From WGAB01 sp964406105 (GTDB lineage: Bacteria > Hydrothermota > Hydrothermia > WGAB01): a DNA stretch of 64,000 nucleotides. Of the stretch, positions 32,927 to 42,372 are shown one piece after another. The stretch is taken from assembly GCA_964406105.1 (NCBI GenBank), contig CAYOQK010000021.1:80855-144854 (forward strand), in the 5' to 3' direction. Below the pieces are notes generated by a model. The model was not told the origin of the DNA, ran no database searches, and saw only the letters and a list, made by a program, of their open reading frames with translations. The position numbers and the translations under genes are program-made. How positions within the stretch are numbered: the first letter of the stretch is position 1; each line of letters opens with the position of its first letter.

Positions 32927-33348
32927 GGGTTAAGGAGCAGGGGTAAAGCGTCTCGCCCAAGCACCACGGTGGCGTCTGCCGGGTTTCCTGGGTCGGGGTC
33001 AAAGGATACCACAGGGATCTCCAAAGCCCTTTGGAGCCGATGCCCCAGGTCCAAGGCCGGACGACGGTGGTCCAGGATGACCGAGGTTTCCAGTGTGTCT
33101 TCGGGGAACGTCAAAAGGCGAACCGAGTAGCCGAGGGTTTCCAGGATGTGGGCCACCCGAGGGCCCAGCCTGGGGATCCCCGAGGCGTTAAGCACCGCCA
33201 CCCGCGGAGGCCGGAGGGGATGGGCCTGGGAAGGTGAGCCTTGCCAGGGCAGAGCGGTGGGAGAGAACACCCGGTACAACCAGAGCCCCAAAAAAGCGAG
33301 CACCGCCGAAACGAAGAGGGTGACCGCTACCTGGGCCCAGCGGCTCAT
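32923..33348 (-). CDS. LytR-C-domain membrane-anchored protein
   Basis: 141 residues: one membrane helix (about 8-28), a Pro/Ser linker, then a LytR_C-type domain (about 48-138: RVAVLNASGIPRLGPRVAHILETLGYSV split; DPDPGNPADATVVLGRDALPLL). This domain is common on cell-wall and envelope proteins and its role is not settled. It is 3 nt downstream of the bifunctional-nuclease gene and converges on tamB. Confidence 0.78.
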   Translation of the reverse strand: MSRWAQVAVTLFVSAVLAFLGLWLYRVFSPTALPWQGSPSQAHPLRPPRVAVLNASGIPRLGPRVAHILETLGYSVRLLTFPEDTLETSVILDHRRPALDLGHRLQRALEIPVVSFDPDPGNPADATVVLGRDALPLLLNP

Positions 33349-33351
33349 GGA

Positions 33352-33774
33352 TCAAAACTCCACGGGCTCATCGGCAGGGGTGCCGGCCTGTTCCATCACT
33401 TCACGGGCTACGAGAATGGGGCAGCCCACCCGAAGGGCCAGAGCCATGGAATCCGAGGGCCGAGCGTCTATGGAATAGAGAACCCCATCCCTGCGGATCA
33501 AGATGCGGGCGTAAAAGGTATTGTGGCGCAGTCGGTGGATGACGATGCGTTCCACTCGCCCTCCCAGCGTTTCAATCACGGTTTTGAGGAGATCGTGGGT
33601 CAGAGGCCGTTCCACTTGGATCCCCTGCAGGGCAATGAGGATGGCTTGGGCCTCGGCGTGGCCGATCACAATGGGCAGGATGCGACTCCCCTCCTTCTCC
33701 CGAAGGAGCACCACCGGGGTTTGGGTGGCTTCCTCCAGGATCACCCGCAGGATCTCCACTTCCACCACGGACAT
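33352..33774 (-). CDS. Bifunctional nuclease family protein (DUF151)
   Basis: 140 residues; the DUF151/BFN domain is complete: LPIVIGHAEAQAILIALQG (about 32-50), RPLTHDLLKTVIETLGG and IDARPSDSMALALRVGCPI (about 102-120). Family members have been linked to DNase/RNase activity and to plant stress; in bacteria the role is unclear. TAACAT lies 6 nt before the ATG without an SD, so the start may be leaderless. Divergent from tatA. Confidence 0.9.
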   Translation of the reverse strand: MSVVEVEILRVILEEATQTPVVLLREKEGSRILPIVIGHAEAQAILIALQGIQVERPLTHDLLKTVIETLGGRVERIVIHRLRHNTFYARILIRRDGVLYSIDARPSDSMALALRVGCPILVAREVMEQAGTPADEPVEF

Positions 33775-33780
33775 GCCTAA

Positions 33781-33786
33781 ATGTTA
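33781..33786 (-). promoter_or_regulatory. Candidate -10 box of the bifunctional-nuclease unit
   Basis: TAACAT on the minus strand, 6 nt before the ATG; weak, no clear -35. Confidence 0.35.
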
Positions 33787-33798
33787 AACCCGCCGGCG

Positions 33799-33804
33799 TA
33801 TAAT
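33799..33804 (+). promoter_or_regulatory. -10 box of tatA-btpA
   Basis: TATAAT in the context GGCGTATAAT, 9 nt before the tatA ATG, with no ribosome-binding site between: a leaderless candidate. Confidence 0.6.
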
Positions 33805-33813
33805 CCTTCTGCC

Positions 33814-33993
33814 ATGAATCTCGGGTTTCAGGAGCTGTTGGTGATCTTGGTGGTGGTGCTGGTGCTCTTTGGGCCCCGTCAGCTGCCTCGGCTGGCTCGG
33901 GCCCTGGGCGAGGCGGTGAAGGAGTTCCAGCGGGTGCGTCGCGAACTGGAAGAAACCCTGAAGGAGGAACACCCCCGTGACCCTGGATCATGA
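33814..33993 (+). CDS. tatA: Twin-arginine translocase TatA/TatB-type protein
   Basis: 59 residues: one membrane helix, MNLGFQELLVILVVVLVLFGPRQLP split over 1-24, with the family's FGP(R/K)LP hinge, then an amphipathic helix (LARALGEAVKEFQRV) and a short charged tail. TatA forms the pore for export of folded proteins. Starting at 33814 rather than upstream puts the ATG 9 nt after the TATAAT box. Its end overlaps btpA by 17 nt. TatC is not in the window. Confidence 0.92.
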   Translation: MNLGFQELLVILVVVLVLFGPRQLPRLARALGEAVKEFQRVRRELEETLKEEHPRDPGS

Positions 33994-34813
33994 AGCCTGG
34001 CTGCGTGAGCGGTTCCGAGTGATTGGCGTGGTTCACCTGTTGCCCCTGCCCGGGAGTCCCCGGTTTGCCGGTTCCCTGAAAACCATAGAGCAACGGGCCC
34101 TGGAGGATGCCCATCGCTTGGTGGCCGGAGGTGTGGATGCCATCATCGTGGAGAACTTTGGAGACACTCCCTTTGAACCCCACCAGGTGCCACCCGAAAC
34201 CCTGGCGGCTTTTGTCCGGGTGGCGTGGAGCCTACGCCAAGCGTTTCCCGAAGTTCCCCTGGGCATCAACCTGTTGCGAAATGCAGCCGAGCAGGCGGTG
34301 GCCGTGGCCTTTGCCGTTCAGGCCCAGTTTGTTCGGATCAACGTGCCCATTGGCGTGTGGGTGGCTCCCTCTGGATGGTTGGTGGGGCAAGCCCGACCGG
34401 CGGCAGTGCTCCGGGCCCGGCTCCACGCCCACGGCATTGGTCTTTACGAGGATGTGTGGGTGAAGCACGCCTGGCCTGTGGGAGCTCCGGTGCCGCTGGA
34501 GACCTGGATCCGGGAAACCGAGGGCCGCGGACTGGCCGATGCGCTGATCCTTACGGGGTCCCGGACGGGTGCCCCGGTAGACCCTGAACACCTCAAGGTG
34601 GCCCGTCAAGTGGCTCGGCGTCCCCTGCTGGTGGGGAGTGGGGTAACCCCGGACCAATTGCCGCAGCTTGTGGGGCAGGTGCAGGGGGTTATCGTAGGCA
34701 CGGCCTTGAAGCACCAAGGGATCACCACGGAACCCGTAGATCTCCAAAGGGTTAGGCACTTCGTGGCCCAGGTGCGTGCCTGGGAATCCCACAGAGATCC
34801 CGACGTTTCTTGA
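33977..34813 (+). CDS. btpA: BtpA family protein
   Basis: 278 residues, TIM-barrel-like. Family segments are RVIGVVHLLPLPGSPRFAGSL split near 14-34, GGVDAIIVENFGDTPF (about 51-66), LLRNAAEQAVAVAFAVQAQFVRINV and ADALILTGSRTGAPVDPEHL, ending with a phosphate-site-like LLVGSGVTPDQL. BtpA stabilises photosystem I in cyanobacteria; in other bacteria the family (with SgcQ) has no settled function. GTG start inside tatA, translationally coupled. Confidence 0.87.
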   Translation: MTLDHEAWLRERFRVIGVVHLLPLPGSPRFAGSLKTIEQRALEDAHRLVAGGVDAIIVENFGDTPFEPHQVPPETLAAFVRVAWSLRQAFPEVPLGINLLRNAAEQAVAVAFAVQAQFVRINVPIGVWVAPSGWLVGQARPAAVLRARLHAHGIGLYEDVWVKHAWPVGAPVPLETWIRETEGRGLADALILTGSRTGAPVDPEHLKVARQVARRPLLVGSGVTPDQLPQLVGQVQGVIVGTALKHQGITTEPVDLQRVRHFVAQVRAWESHRDPDVS

Positions 34814-34838
34814 TTCCCTGAGGGGTGGGGCGTATAAA
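34810..34838 (+). promoter_or_regulatory. Promoter of the NERD-domain gene
   Basis: TTGATT (34810-34815), 17-nt spacer, TATAAA (34833-34838). The -35 overlaps the btpA stop codon. Leader about 50 nt, with GGAGG (34885-34889) before the ATG. Confidence 0.65.
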
Positions 34839-34896
34839 TTTGCGGCCCGGCAAGGCCGAAGTCACACGAGAAATCCAAGGAATGGAGGCATAGCAT

Positions 34897-35496
34897 ATGG
34901 ATGCACTGTGGATTCTGCTGATCTTTGTAGCCCTTGGGGTGGTGGCGGTGGGGGTCCTTTGGGCCATTGATCGGTCGCGGAGCCGCAAAAAAACGGGCAA
35001 GGGCCGGCGTCGGAGTCGGCGGGGAGGCCGCGAAGACCGCCCCCGGTCTTTCCAAGTGCCCGAGGGGTTCCGGGTTCTGCGGAACCTGAGCACCCAGGCG
35101 GGTCGGATTGATGGGGTGGTGGTGGGCCCCACCGGCGTGTATGTGTTGGATTTCAATGATGCTCCGGGCCGAGTGAACTCCCGAAACAACACCCTGTACA
35201 TCAATGGGAAACCCCAGAATGACGGGGTGAAAACGGTGAAGGACCAGGTGGCATGGCTGCGGAAGCACCTGGCACAGGCGGGCATTCAGGTGCAGCCTAT
35301 CCCGGTGCTTCTTTTCCGGAGGGCCTTTGTGGAGGCCCGGCGGCCCGTAATGGGGGTGTGGGTGGTTTCCAGTTCCTATCTGGAACGGTTTGTGCAGAAG
35401 GAGCGTGAGCCGCTGGATGCCTCGGAAATTCAACGGATTTATGAGGTTCTCCAGGGGTTGGAGCAGGGGCTTGACAACCCCGGGGGGAGGGCGTAA
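34897..35496 (+). CDS. Membrane-anchored NERD-domain protein
   Basis: 199 residues. One N-terminal membrane helix (about 4-24), a very basic linker (RSRSRKKTGKGRRRSRRG) and a NERD-like domain (about 55-170) with GRIDGVVVGPTGVYVLDFND, VNSRNNTLYINGKPQN and KTVKDQVAWLRKHL. NERD is a nuclease-related domain of the restriction-endonuclease fold; the Asp and (Q/E)xK-type positions are only partly visible, so activity is uncertain. Two small hairpins (35489-35507 and 35505-35522) lie at its end, just before the rRNA promoter. Confidence 0.78.
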   Translation: MDALWILLIFVALGVVAVGVLWAIDRSRSRKKTGKGRRRSRRGGREDRPRSFQVPEGFRVLRNLSTQAGRIDGVVVGPTGVYVLDFNDAPGRVNSRNNTLYINGKPQNDGVKTVKDQVAWLRKHLAQAGIQVQPIPVLLFRRAFVEARRPVMGVWVVSSSYLERFVQKEREPLDASEIQRIYEVLQGLEQGLDNPGGRA

Positions 35497-35523
35497 TGTA
35501 TACGCCCCGCTGAATGGCGGGGG

Positions 35524-35552
35524 TTGACAAGCGGCCCGAAGAGGGCTAAGAT
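35524..35552 (+). promoter_or_regulatory. Promoter of the 16S rRNA gene
   Basis: TTGACA (35524-35529), 17-nt spacer, TAAGAT (35547-35552): the same hexamers and spacing as the 23S promoter at 61789-61817. Confidence 0.85.
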
Positions 35553-35572
35553 ATTTAAGCCCAACGGGTTGG

Positions 35573-35586
35573 ACGGATCTTTGACA
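35573..35586 (+). promoter_or_regulatory. boxA-like leader element of 16S rRNA
   Basis: ACGGATCTTTGACA; the first 12 bases recur in the 23S leader at 61846-61857. GATCTTTGA resembles the boxA antitermination sequence (consensus TGCTCTTTAACA). Confidence 0.6.
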
Positions 35587-35588
35587 GC

Positions 35589-35614
35589 AAAGGTGGTATG
35601 TTTCCGGGTGAGGA
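35589..35614 (+). repeat. Left arm of the 16S processing stem
   Basis: 26 nt whose exact reverse complement lies at 37246-37271. Flanking rRNA inverted repeats form the duplex cut by RNase III during maturation. Confidence 0.9.
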
Positions 35615-35643
35615 ACCCAGACGGTCTGAAACCAGATCATTCC

Positions 35644-37222
<1,579 letters not shown>

Positions 37223-37245
37223 TCTACGGAGAAAACTCCCCATCC

Positions 37246-37271
37246 TCCTCACCCGGAAACATACCACCTTT
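37246..37271 (+). repeat. Right arm of the 16S processing stem
   Basis: Exact reverse complement of 35589-35614, beginning 24 nt after the 16S 3' end. A T-rich stretch follows (to about 37279). Confidence 0.9.
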
Positions 37272-37647
37272 CTTTTTTCAAAACCCAGGTCATCCAGCCC
37301 AATCCCCTTTCCCACCAATTCCCCTGGCTTCCTGGATGCCTCTGAGCCCCACGCCCTCATCAGATTCCTGGCCCCCGAAACCCACCAGGGGCTTCTCCTT
37401 CAAACCTTGGGAAATCGGCAGAGGCGTGGCTCTTGGATCTGGGATACCGCCGGTGAGCCTTTCCTGGTCACTCTATTCCGTTGCCGGTAGGGGTTTACCG
37501 ACCCCTTGGGTCCGTAGGCTCCTGCACATCCTCCGGCTCCACAGGGAGGGTTTTGGGGGCCTCTAACGCAAGTTTGCCCCTTCGTCCTGGGGATTTGCTT
37601 CCTGGCACGCTGGAGGCCCGGCTTGAACCTGTACACTTACGGCCATC
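37272..37647 (+). other. 376-nt region between 16S rRNA and cysQ, no supported gene
   Basis: No tRNA and no terminator of standard form. One plus-strand frame stays open without any start codon from the end of the 16S stem to a stop near 37491 and reads like protein (FLDASEPHALIRFLAPETHQ ... GSWIWDTAGEPFLVTLF), so it may be a decayed gene end. It has no known homologue to me. Confidence 0.4.
37632..37637 (+). promoter_or_regulatory. Candidate -10 box of cysQ
   Basis: TACACT, 10 nt before the cysQ ATG; no SD between them. Confidence 0.35.
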
Positions 37648-38490
37648 ATGGAGATCCGATCCCTCCCTCCAATGCCCCACTGGACTCCGGAACTGGCGAG
37701 GGTGCTCCCGTTGGTGCTCCAGGCGGGTACCGTGGCCCTTCGCTACACGCAAACCGCCCTGCAGGTGGAGTATAAGGGCCGCAACGACCCTGTCACCCAG
37801 GCGGATCGCGAAATCAACCACCTCCTCGTGACAGGGTTACGGCGTGCTTTCCCCGGGGACGCTGTGCTGGCCGAGGAGTCGGCCGATGATCCGGGCAGCC
37901 GTTTGGGCAGTCCCCGCCTGTGGTGCGTGGATCCCTTGGACGGTACCCGGGAGTTCACCGAGCGGATCCCCGAGTGGTGCATCATGGTGGGGCTGGCCGT
38001 GGAAGGCCGCGCCCGTTTGGGCATCGTGTATGCCCCTCCCCTGCTGATGGTGGGGAGCCCCGAGGACGGGGCTTGGCAGTGGCTCGGAACACAGTGGAAA
38101 CGACTCCGTGTTTCGGAAACCCAGGACCCCCGCGAGGCCGTGGTGGCGGTGAGCCGGAGTCACCGCAGCCCCAAAACCGACGCCATCCTCCAAGCCTTGG
38201 GAGTTCGGCGAGAGATCCGCCACGGCAGTGTGGGCATGAAGGTCTCGCTGCTGGCCTTGCGGAAGGCGGACCTCTATATCCATCCCTCTGGGGGCACCAA
38301 GGAATGGGATCTGTGCGCGCCGGAAGCTCTGCTCCACGGTGCTGGTGGCCGCATGACGGACCTCTGGGGCCGCCCCTTTCGGTACAACAAACCAGATCCC
38401 CGTAACCCCCACGGCCTCATTGCATCCAACGGGCACCTCCATGAAGCCGCAGTGGCCGCAGTGCGGCGTGTCCTGGGTGAAACTCTGTAA
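37648..38490 (+). CDS. cysQ: CysQ / inositol-monophosphatase family phosphatase
   Basis: 280 residues. Metal-site motifs of the family are present: NDPVTQADREI (about 46-56), AEES (75-78), WCVDPLDGTREF (about 92-103) and the late KEWDLCAPEALL (about 219-230) with its conserved Asp. The GTREF variant of motif 2 fits CysQ, the 3'(2'),5'-bisphosphate nucleotidase that removes PAP, better than a true inositol monophosphatase (GTTNF), but the substrate is not certain. Confidence 0.85.
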   Translation: MEIRSLPPMPHWTPELARVLPLVLQAGTVALRYTQTALQVEYKGRNDPVTQADREINHLLVTGLRRAFPGDAVLAEESADDPGSRLGSPRLWCVDPLDGTREFTERIPEWCIMVGLAVEGRARLGIVYAPPLLMVGSPEDGAWQWLGTQWKRLRVSETQDPREAVVAVSRSHRSPKTDAILQALGVRREIRHGSVGMKVSLLALRKADLYIHPSGGTKEWDLCAPEALLHGAGGRMTDLWGRPFRYNKPDPRNPHGLIASNGHLHEAAVAAVRRVLGETL

Positions 38491-38507
38491 GGCTCAGGAC
38501 TGCGGCG

Positions 38508-38513
38508 TATAAT
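38508..38513 (+). promoter_or_regulatory. -10 box of pckA
   Basis: TATAAT in GGCGTATAAT, 33 nt before the ATG; leader contains AGGAGAGG. The -35 (CTGTAA, 38485-38490) is weak. Confidence 0.55.
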
Positions 38514-38546
38514 AGCCATTCGGTCGTGTTGAAAAGGAGAGGTAGG

Positions 38547-40175
38547 ATGAGCGAGAAGAAGGTAGCGGATGAGATGTTCGGCATCGCCAGCAGTTATGGG
38601 CTGGAACATCACGGCCTGTATAACCTGAAGCGGGTTTACTGGAACCTTTCCGTCGGGGAACTGGTGGAGCACTTCGTGCGCAGGGGTGAGGGCATCCTCA
38701 CCGACAAAGGGGCCGTGGCGGTGTGGACCGGAGAGCATACCGGCCGCGCTCCCAACGACAAGTTCATCGTTCAGTACAACGACGAGAGCGATCAGGATGT
38801 ATGGTGGGGAAAGATCAATCGCCCCATCTCCCCTGAGTCTTATGAGAAGCTGTACCAGCGGGTAATCTCCTATTTGCAACGGCGTGATGTGTACGTCCGG
38901 GACGCCGATGTAGGAGCACACCCCAAGTACCGTTTGCCCATCCGGGTCGTCTCTGAGCAGGCGGTGGCTGCCATTTTCTCGCACCACATGTTCCTTCGGT
39001 TACCCGAGGAAAAACTCCGCACCCATCGGCCGGAGTTCACGGTGCTCCACGTACCCTCCCTGTTGGCGGACCCCGCGGTGGACGGCACCCGCACCGGTGT
39101 GTTTATTGTGTTGAACTTCAAGAAGAAGGTGGTGCTCATTGGCGGCAGCAGCTACGGCGGAGAGATCAAGAAGTCGGTGTTCACCGTGATGAACTACCTG
39201 TTGCCACGTCAGGGGGTGTTGCCCATGCACTGCTCGGCCAACGTGGGAGAGCAGGGTGATGTAGCCCTGTTCTTCGGCCTCTCGGGTACCGGGAAAACCA
39301 CCCTGTCTTCGGACCCAGAACGGTATCTCATCGGTGACGATGAACACGGCTGGGGAGACGACGGCGTGTTCAACTTTGAAGGTGGATGCTACGCCAAGGT
39401 GATCCGCCTTCGGGAGGATCTGGAACCCCTGATCTGGGCCGCTACCCAAAAATTCGCCACCATGCTGGAGAACGTGGTCATTGACCCCATAACGCGGAAA
39501 CCCGACTTTGATGACAACCGGTACACCGAGAACACCCGAGCCTCGTATCCCCTGGATTACCTGCCCCGCATTGTGCCCGAGGGTCGGGGCGACCATCCGA
39601 AGAACATCTTTTTCCTCACCGCCGATGCCTTCGGCGTGATGCCGCCCATCGCCCGACTGACGCCGGAACAGGCCATGTACTACTTCATCTCTGGGTACAC
39701 CTCCAAGTTGGCCGGCACCGAGAAGGGATTGGGCAAAGAACCCCAAGCGACCTTCTCGGCGTGCTTCGGTGCCCCCTTCCTGCCCTCTCACCCCACGGTG
39801 TACGCGGAGATGTTGGGGGAGAAGATCCGCAAGCATCGGGTGAACGTGTGGCTTTTGAACACCGGCTGGACCGGTGGTCCCTATGGGGTGGGCGAGCGGA
39901 TCCGGCTTCCCTACACCCGGGCCATGGTGCGGGCGGCCCTGCGTGGAGAGCTGGACCAAGTGGAATACTGGACCGAACCGGTATTCGGGCTTCACGTGCC
40001 CAAGCACGTGCCTGGGGTGCCGGATGAGCTGCTAAACCCGCGGCAAACCTGGAGCGATCCCCGGGCATACGACGAGCAGGCACGCAAACTCGTGGGGCTC
40101 TTCGTGGAGAACTTCGCCCAGTATGCCGATCGGGTGCCGCCGGAAATCCGTGAAGCGGGCCCCAAAGGGTGGTAA
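38547..40175 (+). CDS. pckA: Phosphoenolpyruvate carboxykinase (ATP)
   Basis: 542 residues starting MSEKKVADEMFGI, with AGGAGAGG just upstream; an in-frame ATG seven codons earlier lacks such a site. Converts oxaloacetate and ATP to PEP, ADP and CO2. Motifs: TGEHTGRAPNDKF (substrate), the kinase loop GLSGTGKTTLSSDP, GDDEHGWGDDGVFNFEGGCYAK split (metal/adenine), TDAFGV-type TADAFGVMPP and TGWTGGPYGVGERI (about 440). This is the ATP-dependent family. With tpiA, gap and pgk it supports gluconeogenesis. Confidence 0.98.
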   Translation: MSEKKVADEMFGIASSYGLEHHGLYNLKRVYWNLSVGELVEHFVRRGEGILTDKGAVAVWTGEHTGRAPNDKFIVQYNDESDQDVWWGKINRPISPESYEKLYQRVISYLQRRDVYVRDADVGAHPKYRLPIRVVSEQAVAAIFSHHMFLRLPEEKLRTHRPEFTVLHVPSLLADPAVDGTRTGVFIVLNFKKKVVLIGGSSYGGEIKKSVFTVMNYLLPRQGVLPMHCSANVGEQGDVALFFGLSGTGKTTLSSDPERYLIGDDEHGWGDDGVFNFEGGCYAKVIRLREDLEPLIWAATQKFATMLENVVIDPITRKPDFDDNRYTENTRASYPLDYLPRIVPEGRGDHPKNIFFLTADAFGVMPPIARLTPEQAMYYFISGYTSKLAGTEKGLGKEPQATFSACFGAPFLPSHPTVYAEMLGEKIRKHRVNVWLLNTGWTGGPYGVGERIRLPYTRAMVRAALRGELDQVEYWTEPVFGLHVPKHVPGVPDELLNPRQTWSDPRAYDEQARKLVGLFVENFAQYADRVPPEIREAGPKGW

Positions 40176-40203
40176 CCGCATTGAGGGCCTGAAACGCCAG
40201 GCG

Positions 40204-40209
40204 TAAAAT
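40204..40209 (+). promoter_or_regulatory. -10 box of the nuoACE unit
   Basis: TAAAAT in GGCGTAAAAT, 7 nt before the nuoA ATG, without an SD: leaderless candidate. Confidence 0.55.
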
Positions 40210-40216
40210 AACCGCC

Positions 40217-40573
40217 ATGAACCCCTACCTGGCTCTTCTCCTGTTCGCGGGGATCGCAGCGGCACTGATCTACGGGCTGGTGTTCGTGTCCCATTTCCTC
40301 AACCCTCAGCGATCGTCTAATCCAGCCAAGGCGGAAGCCTACGAGTGCGGCATCATCCCCAAGGGAGATGCCCGGGCGCAGGTGTCCGTGCACTATCTGC
40401 TGATGGCTCTGCTGTTCCTCATCTTTGACATTGAGGTGGTGTTCCTCTACCCCTGGGCCGTGGCCTATGACCATCTGAAACTCTTCGGCTTCGTGGAAAT
40501 GATGGTGTTCCTGGCCATTCTGCTGGTGGGGTACGCCTACGCCTGGGGGAAAGGAGTGCTGGACTGGAAATGA
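40217..40573 (+). CDS. nuoA: NADH-quinone oxidoreductase subunit A
   Basis: 118 residues, three membrane helices. Family segments: KAEAYECGIIPKGDARAQVSVHYLLMALLFLIFDIEVVFLYPWA, here split over about 38-82, with the conserved Cys loop and the FDIEVVFLYPWA helix. Small membrane subunit of complex I. Overlaps nuoC by 4 nt; nuoB, normally between them, is absent. Confidence 0.95.
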   Translation: MNPYLALLLFAGIAAALIYGLVFVSHFLNPQRSSNPAKAEAYECGIIPKGDARAQVSVHYLLMALLFLIFDIEVVFLYPWAVAYDHLKLFGFVEMMVFLAILLVGYAYAWGKGVLDWK

Positions 40574-41040
40574 ACCTGGAACCCCTAAAGCAACGGTTTC
40601 CGTCGTTGGAGATCCCGGAACCCTTCCGGGGAGAGGTAACCTTGGTGGTCTCCCGGGAGCACTATCTGGAACTCCTCAAAACCCTGCGCGACGATCCCTC
40701 ATACCGGTTCAGCATGTTGGTGGATCTCACGGCCGTGGATTATCTGGGAAAGGGGTTGCCCCATCGGTTTGAGGTGGTGGTCCACTTGTACTCCTTGGAA
40801 AACCGAGAACGGGTTCGGGTGAAGGTGCCTCTGCAAGAAGATGACGCACGCTTGCCTTCCATCACCGGGCTTTGGACAGCAGCCAATTGGCTGGAGCGCG
40901 AGGTGTACGACATGTTCGGCATCCAGTTTGACGGTCACCCCAACCTCACCCGAATCCTCATGTGGGAGGGCTTTGACGGCCATCCCCTGCGGAAGGACTA
41001 CCCCTTGCGGGCAGAGCCCCCCTTGCCGGAGCCCAAATGA
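40570..41040 (+). CDS. nuoC: NADH-quinone oxidoreductase subunit C
   Basis: 156 residues. LVDLTAVDYLGKGLPHRFEVVVHLYSL at 50-77 (in parts), then the family signature LWTAANWLEREVYDMFGIQFDGHPNLTRILM and FDGHPLRKDYPL. Part of the hydrophilic arm that links NuoB and NuoD. It directly follows nuoA and overlaps nuoE, with no nuoB or nuoD in the window. It is a plain NuoC, not a NuoCD fusion. Confidence 0.95.
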   Translation: MNLEPLKQRFPSLEIPEPFRGEVTLVVSREHYLELLKTLRDDPSYRFSMLVDLTAVDYLGKGLPHRFEVVVHLYSLENRERVRVKVPLQEDDARLPSITGLWTAANWLEREVYDMFGIQFDGHPNLTRILMWEGFDGHPLRKDYPLRAEPPLPEPK

Positions 41041-41546
41041 TGAAAACCCCAGTTTCTCCAGAGAAGTTGACCACCCTGCGCGAACGGGTGCGAGCCGTTA
41101 AACAACGGTTTCCTCAAGGCCGCACCGCTTTGATCCAGGCCCTTCATGAGGCCCGTTGGTTGTTCCAATGGATCCCTCCTGAGGCTGTCGCCGTGATCGC
41201 CGAGGAGTTGGGCATCCACGAGGCCGAGGTCAAAGAGGTGGGGTCGTTTTACCAGTACTTCAAGTTTGAACCCGTGGTGGGCCGGTACCACTTCCGCATC
41301 TGTACGAACATCACCTGCATGATCAACGGCGCCTACAACCTGTTGGAACACCTGCAGAACCGCTTGGGTATCGGGCCGGGAGAGGTGACGGGCGACGGCC
41401 GGTTTTCTGTGGAAGAGGTGGAGTGCATTGGCTGCGGCGACAAAAGCCCGGCGATTTTGGTGAACGATACCCGCTTTGAGGGGGTTACCCCTGAGGTGCT
41501 GGATGAGATCATTGACCGGGCCATGAAGGATGAATTGGAGGCCTGA
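41037..41546 (+). CDS. nuoE: NADH-quinone oxidoreductase subunit E (2Fe-2S, thioredoxin-like)
   Basis: 169 residues. An N-terminal helical part with ALIQALHEARWLFQWIPPEAV is followed by a thioredoxin-like domain whose 2Fe-2S ligands are CTNITC (about 84-89) and ECIGCGD (about 124-130). Family members also occur in NAD-reducing hydrogenases and formate dehydrogenases; next to nuoA and nuoC complex I is the natural home. NuoF and NuoG do not follow, and a HAD phosphatase comes next. Confidence 0.92.
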   Translation: MMKTPVSPEKLTTLRERVRAVKQRFPQGRTALIQALHEARWLFQWIPPEAVAVIAEELGIHEAEVKEVGSFYQYFKFEPVVGRYHFRICTNITCMINGAYNLLEHLQNRLGIGPGEVTGDGRFSVEEVECIGCGDKSPAILVNDTRFEGVTPEVLDEIIDRAMKDELEA

Positions 41547-41558
41547 TCCCCTCTGATC

Positions 41559-42299
41559 ATGTCCCGTTTACGCGCTGTGGTCTTTGATCTGGGGGAGACC
41601 CTGGTGACCTTCCGGGGAGATCCGGAGGAGGTCCATCGTCAAGGGAGCCAACGGGCCTACGGTCTTCTGTGGCAACGCTTGGGCTTGCCCATGGGCCTGG
41701 AGGAATTCACCCGGCGACTTCTGGAGATCCGGCGCGAGTTGTTTGAAAGAACCTTTCAAGAACTTCGGCAGTACACGGCAGCCGATGCCTTCCGCCAGTT
41801 GCTGGCCGAGTTGGGGTTCACCGTGCCCGATGCCTGGTTGCAGGAGGCCGTTCGGCGGTACTTTGAGCCCGAGCTCTCGGCGTATCAGCCCATGCCCGAT
41901 GTGCACCAGGTGCTGGAAGCCCTGCGGCAGCGAGGCCTGAAACTCGCGGTGCTATCCAACGCCTCCGATCATCGGTTCATCGTGGACCTGGTGCAAGCCC
42001 GGGGATTGGCTCCGTACATGGAGGTGGTGGAAACCTCAGCGCGGGTGGGGGTTCCCAAACCCCATCCCCAGGCCTTTTGGGCGGTGTTGGAGGCCCTGCA
42101 GTGTTCCCCAGAGGAGGCCCTCATGGTGGGCGATACGCTCGCCATGGACATTGCAGGAGCCCAACAGGTGGGTATGCGTACGGTTTGGATCCCCAGGGAC
42201 GAGCGAGTTCCTTTCCCCTTTCGCCGCGAGGTGCTGAGCACCGAGGCGAAACCCGATGCCCAGGTTTCCCGGCTGCGGGACTTATTGACCCTGGTTTAA
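41559..42299 (+). CDS. HAD-superfamily hydrolase
   Basis: 246 residues. Motif I VVFDLGETLV (nucleophile Asp10), motif II LAVLSNASD, motif III Lys in GVPKPHPQAF and motif IV LMVGDTLAMDIAGA, with an alpha-helical cap (about 20-90): subfamily I phosphatase. One change from the usual DxD: the second Asp is Gly-Glu (DLGET), which also occurs in related phosphatases. Substrate unknown. Lies 12 nt after nuoE and ends in an intrinsic terminator. Confidence 0.88.
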   Translation: MSRLRAVVFDLGETLVTFRGDPEEVHRQGSQRAYGLLWQRLGLPMGLEEFTRRLLEIRRELFERTFQELRQYTAADAFRQLLAELGFTVPDAWLQEAVRRYFEPELSAYQPMPDVHQVLEALRQRGLKLAVLSNASDHRFIVDLVQARGLAPYMEVVETSARVGVPKPHPQAFWAVLEALQCSPEEALMVGDTLAMDIAGAQQVGMRTVWIPRDERVPFPFRREVLSTEAKPDAQVSRLRDLLTLV

Positions 42300-42314
42300 C
42301 CCCTCAGGGGTTTT
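42298..42314 (+). terminator. Intrinsic terminator after the HAD gene
   Basis: AACCCC-TCA-GGGGTT followed by TT: a 6-bp stem with a 3-nt loop and a short T run, beginning in the stop codon. Confidence 0.55.
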
Positions 42315-42321
42315 CAGGGCG

Positions 42322-42327
42322 TACAAT
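42322..42327 (+). promoter_or_regulatory. -10 box of the 42373 gene
   Basis: TACAAT in GGGCGTACAAT; the leader to the ATG is about 40 nt and ends in GGAGGAGGG. Confidence 0.45.
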
Positions 42328-42372
42328 TCGGCCGTCGGACACCCCGTTGGGAGGGGTCCGGAGGAGGGACAC

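Noticed and set aside
37246..37279. 16S downstream stem arm plus T-run as an intrinsic terminator
   Set aside because: The pairing partner is 1.6 kb upstream, so it acts as a processing stem, not a local hairpin.
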